From a virus, in the IMG/VR virus record IMGVR_UViG_3300042521_003909, positions 19,923-83,922 of that record: a stretch of DNA of 64,000 nucleotides; one strand, given 5' to 3'. The translations under genes were made by a program, and so were the position numbers. This document shows, piece by piece, positions 23,836-31,832 of this stretch; position 1 is the first letter of the stretch, and every line of letters begins with the position of its first letter. The notes below the pieces were generated by a model, which made no database searches, was not told the origin of the DNA, and saw only the letters and a list, made by a program, of their open reading frames with translations.

Positions 23836-24276
23836 ATGCCCACATCACAAAAAGAACAGCCTCCGTATCTGCGTTACCCAGAGGGAGTAGACGTTTCTGT
23901 GACGGTGTACAGGAATCTCCACAAGGCGTGTTGGTCGGTGAAAGACAGGTACACAGGAAAGGTGATTGCCCTTCTGGAGGAAGTTCTTCTGTCTGGTGGA
24001 GTAACTTTTCATGTTTCTTCAGCAGGGCGCGAACGTGTTCTCGCCCAAAGGGTGAAGAATGTTCACGCAGGAGTGCGTGGGCGGTGGAAAACTGCCAAGA
24101 TTCCTCCGCTCTTTACCCTTGACAGTCCACGAAGAGTACGCTACAATCCGTATACTCATCCGTACTTCACCGATGAGGATACGTCACCTGTCTCTTCTGC
24201 TCACTCCGTTCACTTTCGTCGTGATGGCTCCGTATGGGCAACGGGAATCCCCCACACCTCCAATGACGCATCTTAA
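23836..24276 (+). CDS. Conserved phage hypothetical protein (VyRNLhk family)
   Basis: 146 residues. VDVSVTVYRNLHKACWSVKDRYTGKVIALLEEVLLSGGVTFHVSSAGRERVLAQRVKNVHAGVRGRW is a pattern common in phage and bacterial hypothetical proteins (NLHK..WS..., AGR.RVL....KNVHA...G). It is beta-rich; role unknown. It interrupts the run of HEAT-like genes. Confidence 0.7.
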   Translation: MPTSQKEQPPYLRYPEGVDVSVTVYRNLHKACWSVKDRYTGKVIALLEEVLLSGGVTFHVSSAGRERVLAQRVKNVHAGVRGRWKTAKIPPLFTLDSPRRVRYNPYTHPYFTDEDTSPVSSAHSVHFRRDGSVWATGIPHTSNDAS

Positions 24277-24299
24277 GAAAATTCGGGCAGGAAAACAAG
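24272..24299 (+). repeat. Intergenic repeat CTTAAGAAAATTCGGGC, copy 3
   Basis: TCTTAAGAAAATTCGGGCAG directly before the ATG at 24300; no better ribosome site is present. Confidence 0.6.
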
Positions 24300-24680
24300 A
24301 TGACTACCAAGACTACCAATAAACTCCTGAAAGACCTAGACAACAAGGATGAAGATGTCCGCAGTTTTGCTGCCAAGCATCCCAATGCCACTCCTGAAGT
24401 CCTCCTGAAGGCAATGGGTGACGAGTATTGCTGGGTCCGCTATTATGCTGCCAAGAATCCCAATGCCACTCCTGAAATTCTGCGGAAGGCAATGGAGGAT
24501 GAAGATGAAGGTATCCGCAGTGGTGCTGCCCTGAATCCTAATGTCACTCCCGAAATCATGCTGAAGGCTCTGGAAGATAAGATTGAGCAAGTCCGCAGTG
24601 CTGCTCAAGAGAGGTTACAAAAGGATCCCATTCTTAAACTCCAGGTCGCTGCTCTGAAGGCACAGAAAGCCGCCTCTTAA
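24300..24680 (+). CDS. HEAT/LRV-like repeat protein
   Basis: 126 residues, four 24-residue units (KHPNATPEVLLKAMGDEYCWVRYYAA) and the tail LQKDPILKLQVAALKAQKAAS. Very similar at DNA level to the 22583 and 23185 genes at the 3' end. Confidence 0.7.
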   Translation: MTTKTTNKLLKDLDNKDEDVRSFAAKHPNATPEVLLKAMGDEYCWVRYYAAKNPNATPEILRKAMEDEDEGIRSGAALNPNVTPEIMLKALEDKIEQVRSAAQERLQKDPILKLQVAALKAQKAAS

Positions 24681-24699
24681 GAAAATTCGGGCAAACAAA
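24675..24699 (+). repeat. Intergenic repeat CTTAAGAAAATTCGGGC, copy 4
   Basis: Same sequence as copy 2, joining the 24300 and 24700 genes. Confidence 0.6.
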
Positions 24700-25800
24700 A
24701 TGACTACCACAAACGACACCACCCAAGAGAAAACTCCCACCACAAAGGAGTTTCTCAATATCTTAAAGGGAATGAATGAAGATCACCACATGTGGGTTGC
24801 ACAACATCCCCGTGTGCCCCCAGAAGTCCTTAGGAAAATCCTCAAGTACTCCACCTTTTCATTGAAGGTTCGTGCTGCTGCTGCCAAGAATCCCAATGCA
24901 ACTCCTGAAGTTCTCATGGAAGGCGTCAAGAGGTACGATACGACCCTTCCGTGTCTGGAGAATCCCAATGCGAATGGGGATGTGTTCTCCAAGGCAATGG
25001 AATCACGGAGAATTTGCTCATACGACATGTGCGCCATCCTGAAGCACCCCAATGTCACCTTCGACTTTCTCCTCCGTTCTCTGAAGCATCCGAATCCCGA
25101 AGTGGGCTTGTCGTTAGTCTATGCTATTTCAGGTATCCGTAATCCATTCCGCAAGGAGAAGTTCAAGCCCATTGTTGAAAAAGCTCTCAAGAGCAGACTT
25201 AAGCAAACGCGCTACATTGCGAATAGTGTTCTCCAAGACTGGGAGAAACAAGGGTATCTTCACAAACTGGATCGTAGTGAATTCGACAACGATACCCAAA
25301 TGCTCCAATACGATCTCCGGCGTTTCCAGAGGAATGAGTACAACCGCAGTGGATGGAACATTCCAAAAGAACTTCTCAGCGCAATCGCTTCAGAAGCAGC
25401 CACAGAAAGCGTTCTTCTCAGCATCGTGAGTGGGCCGCAATACCATGTGTGGATCAGAAGGGCAGCACTGGAGGGTCCAAATGTCACGGAGAGGGTGCTG
25501 ATGGAGGCAGCGTCACACTTTCCCAGCCTTAGCGTAGACGATTGGAAAACCCCCTATGACATCCTGAATCATCCCAAATGCACCGCAGAGGTTGCTCGCA
25601 AGGTGGGGGATGGATGCGATCATCACATTCTCAATTACATCATCCAGCACGTAAAGCGCATGGGAATCATGGCTCCCACCCATCCCAATTTAGTCCTGTT
25701 GGAGGAGGTTTTGAGGACCAAAACTCCAGACCCCTTCGGACCATCGCTCACTTTCTGCATCCGTAACGACTATGAGCACCCATACCCCCCTCCCTCTTAA
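24700..25800 (+). CDS. Large divergent HEAT/LRV-like repeat protein
   Basis: 366 residues. The N-terminal half has diverged units (HPRVPPEVLRKILKYSTFSLKVRAAAAKNPNATPEVLMEGV) and later parts keep the same rhythm (HPNVTFDFLLRSLKHPNPEVGLSLV, GPNVTERVLMEAA, HPKCTAEVARKV). It lacks the DPLxxL tail of its neighbours and ends in YPPPS. Probably the oldest copy or one with a different partner. Confidence 0.65.
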   Translation: MTTTNDTTQEKTPTTKEFLNILKGMNEDHHMWVAQHPRVPPEVLRKILKYSTFSLKVRAAAAKNPNATPEVLMEGVKRYDTTLPCLENPNANGDVFSKAMESRRICSYDMCAILKHPNVTFDFLLRSLKHPNPEVGLSLVYAISGIRNPFRKEKFKPIVEKALKSRLKQTRYIANSVLQDWEKQGYLHKLDRSEFDNDTQMLQYDLRRFQRNEYNRSGWNIPKELLSAIASEAATESVLLSIVSGPQYHVWIRRAALEGPNVTERVLMEAASHFPSLSVDDWKTPYDILNHPKCTAEVARKVGDGCDHHILNYIIQHVKRMGIMAPTHPNLVLLEEVLRTKTPDPFGPSLTFCIRNDYEHPYPPPS

Positions 25801-25806
25801 CTTCAT

Positions 25807-25868
25807 ACCCCCCGTATTTTAGAGTCTAGACCCCCCGTATTTTAGAGTCTAGACCCCCCGTATTTTTA
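25807..25868 (+). repeat. Short tandem repeat, 23-nt unit
   Basis: Two full units and a partial third of ACCCCCCGTATTTTAGAG plus TCTAG. The 25801-26047 gap contains this repeat and two joined copies of the AAGAAAATTCG element, and no gene. Confidence 0.8.
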
Positions 25869-25892
25869 ACCTTATTTGCCACCCATCTGCGT

Positions 25893-25924
25893 TATAAGAA
25901 AATTCGTTTTAAGAAAATTCGGTT
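25893..25924 (+). repeat. Intergenic AAGAAAATTCG repeat, double copy
   Basis: ATAAGAAAATTCG followed at once by TTTTAAGAAAATTCGG. Related to the joints between HEAT-like genes. Confidence 0.5.
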
Positions 25925-26047
25925 CCCCACTTCTCTCCACAATGCCCCACACTGCTACACACTTCATCACACTTATAACAAAATTACTACCCACTGTAGC
26001 CACTTTTTGCAGAGGAGAAGGCACCTGACGATGGGAAACATAACTAC

Positions 26048-26710
26048 ATGAACTGGTACTCCATTACAAAATTAGCTGACTCCCTTTCCTCTATGGACAA
26101 CGACGAACTCTGGGCATGGATTCGTGAGCACGGTCCTCGTGATCGTGTTGGGCCAATGGAAGGCGGTGAGGAATACGGCAGACGCCGTTTCTTTACGAGT
26201 CGTTACGGCTGGGCTGTTCCCAGTCGTGGGGCACTGGAGGAGTTGAAGGCGTGGCTGGGCGGCAACAAGGTGATTGAAGTAGGTGCTGGCCGTGGTCTAT
26301 GGGCTCGTTTGCTTCGGGACATGGAGGTAACGGTGGAGGCTTCTGACGTTCATGCTGCGGAGAAGAATTCGTTCCTAAAGGAGCGTTTTGACACGGAGGG
26401 GGAAGGCTCCTCCCATACGTGGACGGATGTGGTGCAGCGTTCTGGGGAGGATCACGCTGGGGAAGGGGCTGGAGGAGACGCACTGATGATGGTGTGGCCG
26501 TACATGGATACAGAGGTGGACTGGCAAGCGGAGGCACTGAAGCGCTTTGGTGGGGACAAGCTGATTCTTGTGGGAGAGGGGAGTGGTGGAGCCACTGGTT
26601 CCACTGGGTTATGGAGTGCTGTGGAGAGGGAGTGGGTTTACGATGGCGAGATTGACATTCCCAGGTGGCAGGGAATGCACGACTGGGTACAACTTTATCG
26701 CAGAAAGTAG
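26048..26710 (+). CDS. Putative SAM-dependent methyltransferase
   Basis: 220 residues. It starts MNWYSITKLADSL, in the style of the 5952 gene. NKVIEVGAGRGLWARLLRDMEVTVEASDV at about residue 74 is a class I methyltransferase SAM loop (VxExGxGxGxWA) with an acidic residue at the end of the next strand. DALMMVWPYMD may be motif IV. Substrate unknown. Confidence 0.65.
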   Translation: MNWYSITKLADSLSSMDNDELWAWIREHGPRDRVGPMEGGEEYGRRRFFTSRYGWAVPSRGALEELKAWLGGNKVIEVGAGRGLWARLLRDMEVTVEASDVHAAEKNSFLKERFDTEGEGSSHTWTDVVQRSGEDHAGEGAGGDALMMVWPYMDTEVDWQAEALKRFGGDKLILVGEGSGGATGSTGLWSAVEREWVYDGEIDIPRWQGMHDWVQLYRRK

Positions 26711-26753
26711 AAAGTTTTTTGGGCACTGGGTATGCCCAGACGGATATTAAAGT

Positions 26754-26775
26754 GAGTTCCCTCGGGGGAACTCAT
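26754..26775 (+). terminator. Perfect hairpin, possible terminator
   Basis: GAGTTCCC-TCGG-GGGAACTC between the methyltransferase gene and tRNA-Glu; the tail is only weakly T-rich. Confidence 0.4.
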
Positions 26776-26805
26776 GTTTGGCGAGTAGGCTTCTCGTTTA
26801 AAAAA

Positions 26806-26880
26806 GGCCCTGTCGTCTAGCCTGGTCTAGGACACCTCCCTTTCACGGAGGTAACAGGGGTTCGAATCCCCTCAGGGTCA
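26806..26880 (+). tRNA. tRNA-Glu (TTC)
   Basis: Acceptor GGCCCTG/CAGGGTC, anticodon stem CCTCC/GGAGG with loop CTTTCAC (TTC), T arm AGGGGTTCGAATCCCCT. CCA not encoded. Confidence 0.92.
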
Positions 26881-26901
26881 CTTCTTAAGAAAATAGAGAT
26901 C

Positions 26902-27615
26902 ATGACGACACGTCTTGTTCACGCATCGGACATTCTGGTGTGTTCTTGGAGTCGTCCTTTTGACGGTTCGTACTGGGAAGACATTCATCCTCTTCATCGT
27001 GACCGTTGGGGGATGCCTACGGAGACTCGTGGGCGTCATCTTCGTTGGCAGGGAGAGGCTGTCTGGGGCTGGATGTTGTCTCCGCAGCACATGGGCGTGA
27101 TTGATCTTTTTGACAGGTTGGGGGCCCGCAAGCACCGTGAGTGGCTTGAGGGTGGTCCTGTTTTAAGCAAACGGGCTGAAACGTGGTTGTGTGCGTGGGG
27201 TGCTGAGGCGTTTGGGTCGTGGGACTGGGGGTCTTTGTGGACACGTGGTCAGCGGCAGAACGAGACGAAGATTCGTCGTTTTCCTCCTCCTGGGATTCGT
27301 TGGGCACTGGGGGTGATGGGATCAAAGTGGTGGAGTGACAGGATGGGTTTGGAGGATCGCTTTCTGCGTCCTGCCCAATTTTTTATTCACGAGAGGGCGA
27401 AGCGGGTGCGGCACTGCGGCCCAGATCGTGACTTTCGTCTTCGCAGGGTGGGACTTCACGGGGGTAACCAGGTTGGGTTTGCGCTGGAGTTGCTGCGTGA
27501 AAAAGAAGATTCCCCCATTACTGTCAAGCGCTTTGAGACGTTTGCTGCGAGGTTCTGGGGGGAAGAGCACCGCAAGGAAGCAATGGGGGGAATCCGGGAA
27601 AGAAAATGTGAGTGA
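26902..27615 (+). CDS. Hypothetical Trp/Arg-rich protein
   Basis: 237 residues, unusually rich in Trp, Arg and His (LHRDRWGMPTETRGRHLRWQGEAVWGW). No catalytic motif was recognised. Long open frames exist on other strands here, but this one has a start just after tRNA-Glu and an AAGAAAATAGAG leader. Confidence 0.5.
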   Translation: MTTRLVHASDILVCSWSRPFDGSYWEDIHPLHRDRWGMPTETRGRHLRWQGEAVWGWMLSPQHMGVIDLFDRLGARKHREWLEGGPVLSKRAETWLCAWGAEAFGSWDWGSLWTRGQRQNETKIRRFPPPGIRWALGVMGSKWWSDRMGLEDRFLRPAQFFIHERAKRVRHCGPDRDFRLRRVGLHGGNQVGFALELLREKEDSPITVKRFETFAARFWGEEHRKEAMGGIRERKCE

Positions 27616-27618
27616 AAG

Positions 27619-27710
27619 GGATCTCTCGTAATCCCCTAGCGAGAAGGGGAAGCACCCGAAGGTGGTGTCCGAGAGAATCCTATTCGCTCGTTGGTCAGTA
27701 TTAACTGGCC
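27619..27710 (-). ncRNA. Candidate structured RNA
   Basis: An outer 10-bp stem (27619-27628 with 27670-27680) encloses two hairpins: CCCCT/AGGGG, and CACC/GGTG with a UUCG loop on the minus strand. A further hairpin (27693-27710) lies next to a GCCGATAAATAC box at 27714-27725. No known RNA family was recognised. It could also be a 3' UTR fold of the glycosyltransferase gene. Confidence 0.4.
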
Positions 27711-27713
27711 GAA

Positions 27714-27725
27714 GTATTTATCGGC
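27714..27725 (-). promoter_or_regulatory. CGATAWA box
   Basis: Minus-strand GCCGATAAATAC inside the 3' end of the GT4 gene and just upstream of the candidate structured RNA. Confidence 0.3.
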
Positions 27726-28749
27726 AAGGATGAAGAAGGGCGAGGAAGTCTTGGGCAGTTTTTTCCCAAGTATTTCCTTCAGCATGGGAAATTGCGTCTT
27801 TGGGTGCGCAATGGATGCTTGCCATCTGCACTGCAAACTTCAGTGATTCAAAGGAAGTGTCGTGTGCGATGTACCCATTCTTCCCGTTTTTAATCCAGTC
27901 TTTTGGTCCTGTGACTGGGTATCCCACGACGGGAAGACCACATGCATTGGCTTCCAGCATGACTAAACCAAAAGTGTCAGCCTTGGAAGGGAACACGAAT
28001 ATGTCTGCTTCACGTAGAGCTCTACCAACGTCTGCTGGAGGCATAGAGCCAGTGAAATTAACTTTTGGATAATTTCTTTTAAGAGTATCCAGATACGACC
28101 CACCGCCAACGAGTGTGCACGAGTAGCCGTGTCCTGAAAGGGCGCAAAAGTCTTCTAGGTTCTTTTCACAATGGGCTCTCGACACACAAATAAGGCGCCT
28201 GGTGCCCATCTTGAGAGCATTGCGCTTCCATGCAGGGGGTGAAAAGTGGGCACTGTCTACCCCACGGCCCCACACGTGGATCTTGCCTGCAGGAGACAGC
28301 AGATAGTCAAGGGAGATGAGTTCTCCCTTCATGGAGCGGGTGGGTACGAAAATTCCTTTGGAGAGGCTGTGGAAGTAGCGCAGGTATGATCTGGTCAGAC
28401 CTATGGGGATTCCGTACCACTGGTTTAAAATCTCTGGAAACTTTGTGTGATATCCTGTTGTGAACGGTAGCTCGAGCTTTGCGCATGCTCGTCTGGCACT
28501 GAAACCCAAAGTACCTTCAGTGAAAATGTGAACCCTGTCAGGTTTGAACCTGGCGATCTTCTTCTTAAGAAACGGGTAACACAGCTTTACCCCTCCAGAT
28601 CCTGGGATGGTGACTCCCCAAAAGAGTCCTGGATGAAAAAGTAGGACTTCATGACCAAGCTGGTTTAGCTCTTTGTGTACATTTTTAACGGTAGTGCAAA
28701 CCCCGTTGATCTGGGGTTCCCAGGCGTCGGTGACCAGTAGTATTCGCAT
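27718..28749 (-). CDS. GT4 glycosyltransferase (lipid glycosyltransferase-like)
   Basis: 343 residues with the full GT4 plan: N-terminal LLVTDAWEPQINGVCTTVKNVHKEL, TTGYHTKFPEI, ICVSRAHCEKNLEDF, and the C-terminal EADIFVFPSKADTFGLVMLEANACGLPVVGYPVTGPKDWI (EX7E-type site). It resembles SqdX/MgtA-type transferases that glycosylate diacylglycerol at the membrane. Next to an LpxH-like and a PAP2 phosphatase gene, an envelope-lipid role is likely. Confidence 0.85.
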   Translation of the reverse strand: MRILLVTDAWEPQINGVCTTVKNVHKELNQLGHEVLLFHPGLFWGVTIPGSGGVKLCYPFLKKKIARFKPDRVHIFTEGTLGFSARRACAKLELPFTTGYHTKFPEILNQWYGIPIGLTRSYLRYFHSLSKGIFVPTRSMKGELISLDYLLSPAGKIHVWGRGVDSAHFSPPAWKRNALKMGTRRLICVSRAHCEKNLEDFCALSGHGYSCTLVGGGSYLDTLKRNYPKVNFTGSMPPADVGRALREADIFVFPSKADTFGLVMLEANACGLPVVGYPVTGPKDWIKNGKNGYIAHDTSFESLKFAVQMASIHCAPKDAISHAEGNTWEKTAQDFLALLHPCR

Positions 28750-28767
28750 AGGTAAACCCCTTTTTAA

Positions 28768-28796
28768 AATGAATTTCTATTGTATAGAAATTCATT
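28768..28796. promoter_or_regulatory. Palindromic operator-like element, copy 1
   Basis: AATGAATTTCTAT-tgt-ATAGAAATTCATT: perfect 13-bp arms, 3-nt centre, 19 bp upstream of the GT4 start. Identical arms recur at 30210-30238. Confidence 0.6.
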
Positions 28797-28835
28797 CAAA
28801 GAACGGGTACATCCTTCTTTTTTCTTCCCCGAATT

Positions 28836-29588
28836 TTAAATATCTGCCCAATACACGAGCTTTATTTCACCGTCTTCTGTTTCAACCAAGGCACTGAACG
28901 ACTCCACCCAGTCGCCACAGTTGTAGTACGACACGCCGTTGAGATCACGGATCTCTGGCTTATGGATGTGACCGCAGACAACACCGTCGTATCCACGTCT
29001 CTTCGTGTATTCAGAGATGTGGTGCTCAAAATGAAAAATGAAGTTTGTTGCTTGCTTAAAATTCTGCTTTATGAATTTAGAGAACGACCAATTCTTCTTT
29101 CCGAATATCCTTAAAGTCTTGCCAACAAAACGGTTAGATACAACAAGGAAGTCGTATGCGGTGGAACCGAGGGCACTGATCAGCGGGTTGAGGCGGACAG
29201 CAGAGTCAAACAGATCGCCGTGAAGAACAAGAATCTTCTTGCCGTCAAGAGTTGTGTGACACGCTTCACTTTTGAACTGGATGTCGCCCAAAGTAATTTT
29301 GGTAGGAAGCCAAAGACGTAAGAACTCATCATGATTGCCTGGTAGGTACGTGACACGAGAACCCTGCTTAACCTTCTTCAGAATCTTACGCACCGTGGCG
29401 GAATTTGCGTTTGGCCAGTGCCACCTGCTTTTGAGACGCCATCCATCGATGATATCTCCTACAAGATACATGTAGTCGCAGGTAAACGAATCAAGAAATT
29501 CATTTACTTTATGAGGGGAGGCGCAGTCAGCTCCAAGATGTAAGTCGGAGATCCAGACGGCTCTAAAGTGCTTTTTTGATTTTTTCAT
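28836..29588 (-). CDS. LpxH-like metallophosphoesterase (UDP-2,3-diacylglucosamine hydrolase family)
   Basis: 250 residues. Metal motifs: AVWISDLHLGADCA (DxH), YLVGDIIDGW (GDxxD), VTYLPGNHDEFLR (GNHD), ILVLHGDLFD and VVCGHIHKPEI (GHxH). SDLHLG and VCGHIHKP are typical of the LpxH group. Such enzymes hydrolyse a pyrophosphate in lipid A synthesis, but close relatives act on other lipids. Overlaps the PAP2 gene by 26 nt. Confidence 0.85.
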   Translation of the reverse strand: MKKSKKHFRAVWISDLHLGADCASPHKVNEFLDSFTCDYMYLVGDIIDGWRLKSRWHWPNANSATVRKILKKVKQGSRVTYLPGNHDEFLRLWLPTKITLGDIQFKSEACHTTLDGKKILVLHGDLFDSAVRLNPLISALGSTAYDFLVVSNRFVGKTLRIFGKKNWSFSKFIKQNFKQATNFIFHFEHHISEYTKRRGYDGVVCGHIHKPEIRDLNGVSYYNCGDWVESFSALVETEDGEIKLVYWADI

Positions 29589-30204
29589 TTGAAATTAGCT
29601 CCTCTGTACGTAGACCAGATCTTCTGGCACCGTTCCACAAGAGGTCTGCCCACAGTGCGCCTGCTTGTATATCGGATGGGAAATGAAGACCACCGTCGAT
29701 CCTGCTTCTACCGACAATGTCCGCCATCTTCATGAAAGTGCTTTCTTTATGCGGAAAGCTCTCACTCAAGGCGTGAGCCAGGATCCTGGCGCATGCCATG
29801 TGACCAGACGGGTATGAAGGCGAGTGGTCGGTCTCGGAAGGAGAAGACTGGAAGTCCATGCCCATGCGCTTCGCTACTTCTTTAGGGCGGGGGCGGTTGT
29901 GGTAGATTTTTTCTTTTAGAACAAGAGTCTCTACGTCTTCAGCGAGTAGCTCCAGAAGCGGCCTGAAGACTGGACCAGAGCCTTCTGGCAATAGACGTAA
30001 GAAGTCATCCACAAAAGAAGTATCAAAAAGTTCAACCATCAGCACCCTTTGGGGGTCTGACTGGGATTCTTTCATCTGACGTATGACCTGAATGAGTTCT
30101 TCAGCACTGTCTGGCGGAGACTGTACGTGAGGTGCTTTTGCCCTTAGGATGATAGTTGGTCGGTTAAGGGCAGCCTGATGTTCTGGAGAGAGTGGATGTG
30201 GCAT
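29563..30204 (-). CDS. PAP2-family phosphatase
   Basis: About 213 residues from the ATG at 30204; an in-frame ATG at 30237 lies inside the palindrome and is less likely. Motifs KEKIYHNRPRPKEVAKRMG (KxxxxxxRP), SPSYPSGHMACARIL (PSGH) and GRSRIDGGLHFPSDIQAG (SRxxxxxHxxxD) give the complete PAP2 active site. No membrane spans are evident, so it resembles soluble or periplasmic acid phosphatases. A lipid or nucleotide phosphate is the likely substrate. Confidence 0.85.
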   Translation of the reverse strand: MPHPLSPEHQAALNRPTIILRAKAPHVQSPPDSAEELIQVIRQMKESQSDPQRVLMVELFDTSFVDDFLRLLPEGSGPVFRPLLELLAEDVETLVLKEKIYHNRPRPKEVAKRMGMDFQSSPSETDHSPSYPSGHMACARILAHALSESFPHKESTFMKMADIVGRSRIDGGLHFPSDIQAGALWADLLWNGARRSGLRTEELISNEKIKKAL

Positions 30205-30209
30205 AGTAA

Positions 30210-30238
30210 AATGAATTTCTATACGATAGAAATTCATT
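30210..30238. promoter_or_regulatory. Palindromic operator-like element, copy 2
   Basis: AATGAATTTCTAT-acg-ATAGAAATTCATT, directly upstream of the PAP2 start; same arms as 28768-28796. Confidence 0.6.
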
Positions 30239-30297
30239 CAAAAGCGATAGAGTTCCTTTAAGAAAGGAACGGATTTTTATTATTTTTCAACTAAAGC

Positions 30298-30693
30298 TCA
30301 GCGCAGTTTCACTGAGGTCGTCTTGCCGGTCAGACGTTCGTAAGCGCTAACATAGGCAATGTTTTCTGTGCCCAAATTAATCCTAAGCTTCTCGTACCAA
30401 ACCTCTACGTCGGGATTAGACATCAAGCCTTCGTACTGATACTGGGAAAGATCCCGAACAATACCCTGACGAGCAGCAATCGCTTCTTCAGCCTTGCTCT
30501 TCAGGCCATCCATAGTGCTGGAGCACCGAATCTCTTCCACAAGATCGGTGTGGTACCGAAACCACGTAATCATGATTTTCTCTTCACGAGATACTTCTGG
30601 CTGCGCACCAGCTCTTACTCCATCTGTCGCACTGCAGCCAAAAAAAGCGGGCAGAAGAAGCAAGCTGGTAAGCACTGAGACGTACTTTTTCAT
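30298..30693 (-). CDS. Putative lipoprotein
   Basis: 131 residues. MKKYVSVLTSLLLLPAFFGCSATDG is a lipoprotein signal peptide with the lipobox ending FFGC, followed by a helical mature domain with a conserved-looking RYHTDLVEEIRCSSTMD. It would be anchored in the cell envelope. A phage envelope lipoprotein could serve superinfection exclusion, which is inference. Confidence 0.65.
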   Translation of the reverse strand: MKKYVSVLTSLLLLPAFFGCSATDGVRAGAQPEVSREEKIMITWFRYHTDLVEEIRCSSTMDGLKSKAEEAIAARQGIVRDLSQYQYEGLMSNPDVEVWYEKLRINLGTENIAYVSAYERLTGKTTSVKLR

Positions 30694-31080
30694 TTAGGCT
30701 ACCTCAGCCAATTGAGTTTCATCGATCTCGAGCTTAAGCTCTACAAGTAAAGCGCTCGCGTGAAGATTCAGGTAAAGTTCGCTTGCGGTGCGAAAGTCAT
30801 CATCTGACGCTGTCCCTTCCTGAACAAGCATTGCCATGCGGTCCATCGCAACGGCTCCGAGCTTGAGAATTCCCTCAAGTTCGGCAGATGATGTCAGCTC
30901 ATGCACCACGAATGTTGCATAGCTGAAAAAGCCGAGAAGTTTATCACCGTCAATGGTTTCGTCTTCTTCAAGCACTGTCTGGTCTCCATGGCAACTATGG
31001 AGGGACCAAACACCGCACTGCGGCCCCACTTTGCGCACCGACTTACCTCTTAGTAACCCGTTAATCTTCGGACTGACCAA
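30694..31080 (-). CDS. Hypothetical 128-residue protein
   Basis: Acidic and helical C-terminal two thirds (FVVHELTSSAELEGILKLGAVAMDRMAMLVQEG). It ends 1 nt before the lipoprotein start and overlaps the next upstream gene by 20 nt. Confidence 0.5.
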   Translation of the reverse strand: MVSPKINGLLRGKSVRKVGPQCGVWSLHSCHGDQTVLEEDETIDGDKLLGFFSYATFVVHELTSSAELEGILKLGAVAMDRMAMLVQEGTASDDDFRTASELYLNLHASALLVELKLEIDETQLAEVA

Positions 31081-31780
31081 CCAAATCCAGCTTTTTCACA
31101 TTTGGTAGCACTGCGAGGGGAATGGGGTGGAAGGGCCCTTTTTTCATCCAGATGCGCGAATACATATCGAAGTTTTGGCGCCACGCACCACGCGTCGTGT
31201 CACATCTCCATAGTGGCATGGACCATCTCAGACGCACCGCATTCGTCATGAAGCGACCTGTCATCCCATTCAAATTTAAAAAAGGACAAAAGTAAGCTAG
31301 CCAATACTGGGTGTGCCACGCCCAGAGAGCTATCTCCTTTTGGAAGGGGAGGGGGGAGAAGCCTCTATCGAGATAGTCCATGGCCTTGGAATCAAGGGCT
31401 TCAAACTGTGATTTCCATTCCTCAATTGGATCTTCACCTGGTTGAGGTTGGAAGTATACTTTTTTATCTACAATGTGACGACATGCGTGATCTTCAGGAA
31501 GACCTGCTTCTGTCATGCCTAGTTCTTCTGCTGCTCCCTGCTGCAGGATCTCGTGAACTCTGCATGTCGTTGCCCAGAGTGAGACTTTCTCGTCAGATGT
31601 CACAAAGGTCCAGATCTCGTTGCATGCGTTGGTAAGAGCAAGGGCAAGTCTCCGTGGAGCAGGGGTAGTCCTTACCCTCATGAGTTCATTCTCGCTTACG
31701 AGATAGTTGTCTATCTCGGCTGAATTTGCTAGAAAAGATGTCCAATCCGCCATCTGCGGGATATGTATATGACGGGGCAT
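31061..31780 (-). CDS. Hypothetical 239-residue protein
   Basis: Trp-rich (MPRHIHIPQMADWTSFLANSAEI... WHTQYWLAYFCPFLNLNGM). No family recognised. A TCCGATAAAGGGG box precedes the start. Confidence 0.5.
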   Translation of the reverse strand: MPRHIHIPQMADWTSFLANSAEIDNYLVSENELMRVRTTPAPRRLALALTNACNEIWTFVTSDEKVSLWATTCRVHEILQQGAAEELGMTEAGLPEDHACRHIVDKKVYFQPQPGEDPIEEWKSQFEALDSKAMDYLDRGFSPLPFQKEIALWAWHTQYWLAYFCPFLNLNGMTGRFMTNAVRLRWSMPLWRCDTTRGAWRQNFDMYSRIWMKKGPFHPIPLAVLPNVKKLDLVGQSED

Positions 31781-31784
31781 TCCC

Positions 31785-31795
31785 CTTTATCGGAT
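31785..31795 (-). promoter_or_regulatory. CGATAWA box
   Basis: Minus-strand ATCCGATAAAG just upstream of the ATG at 31780. It lies 37 bp from the first T5C5 element on the other strand. Confidence 0.3.
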
Positions 31796-31832
31796 TGCTG
31801 TAGTTCTAAAAGTCGGTTTGTGAAGCCTGCTC

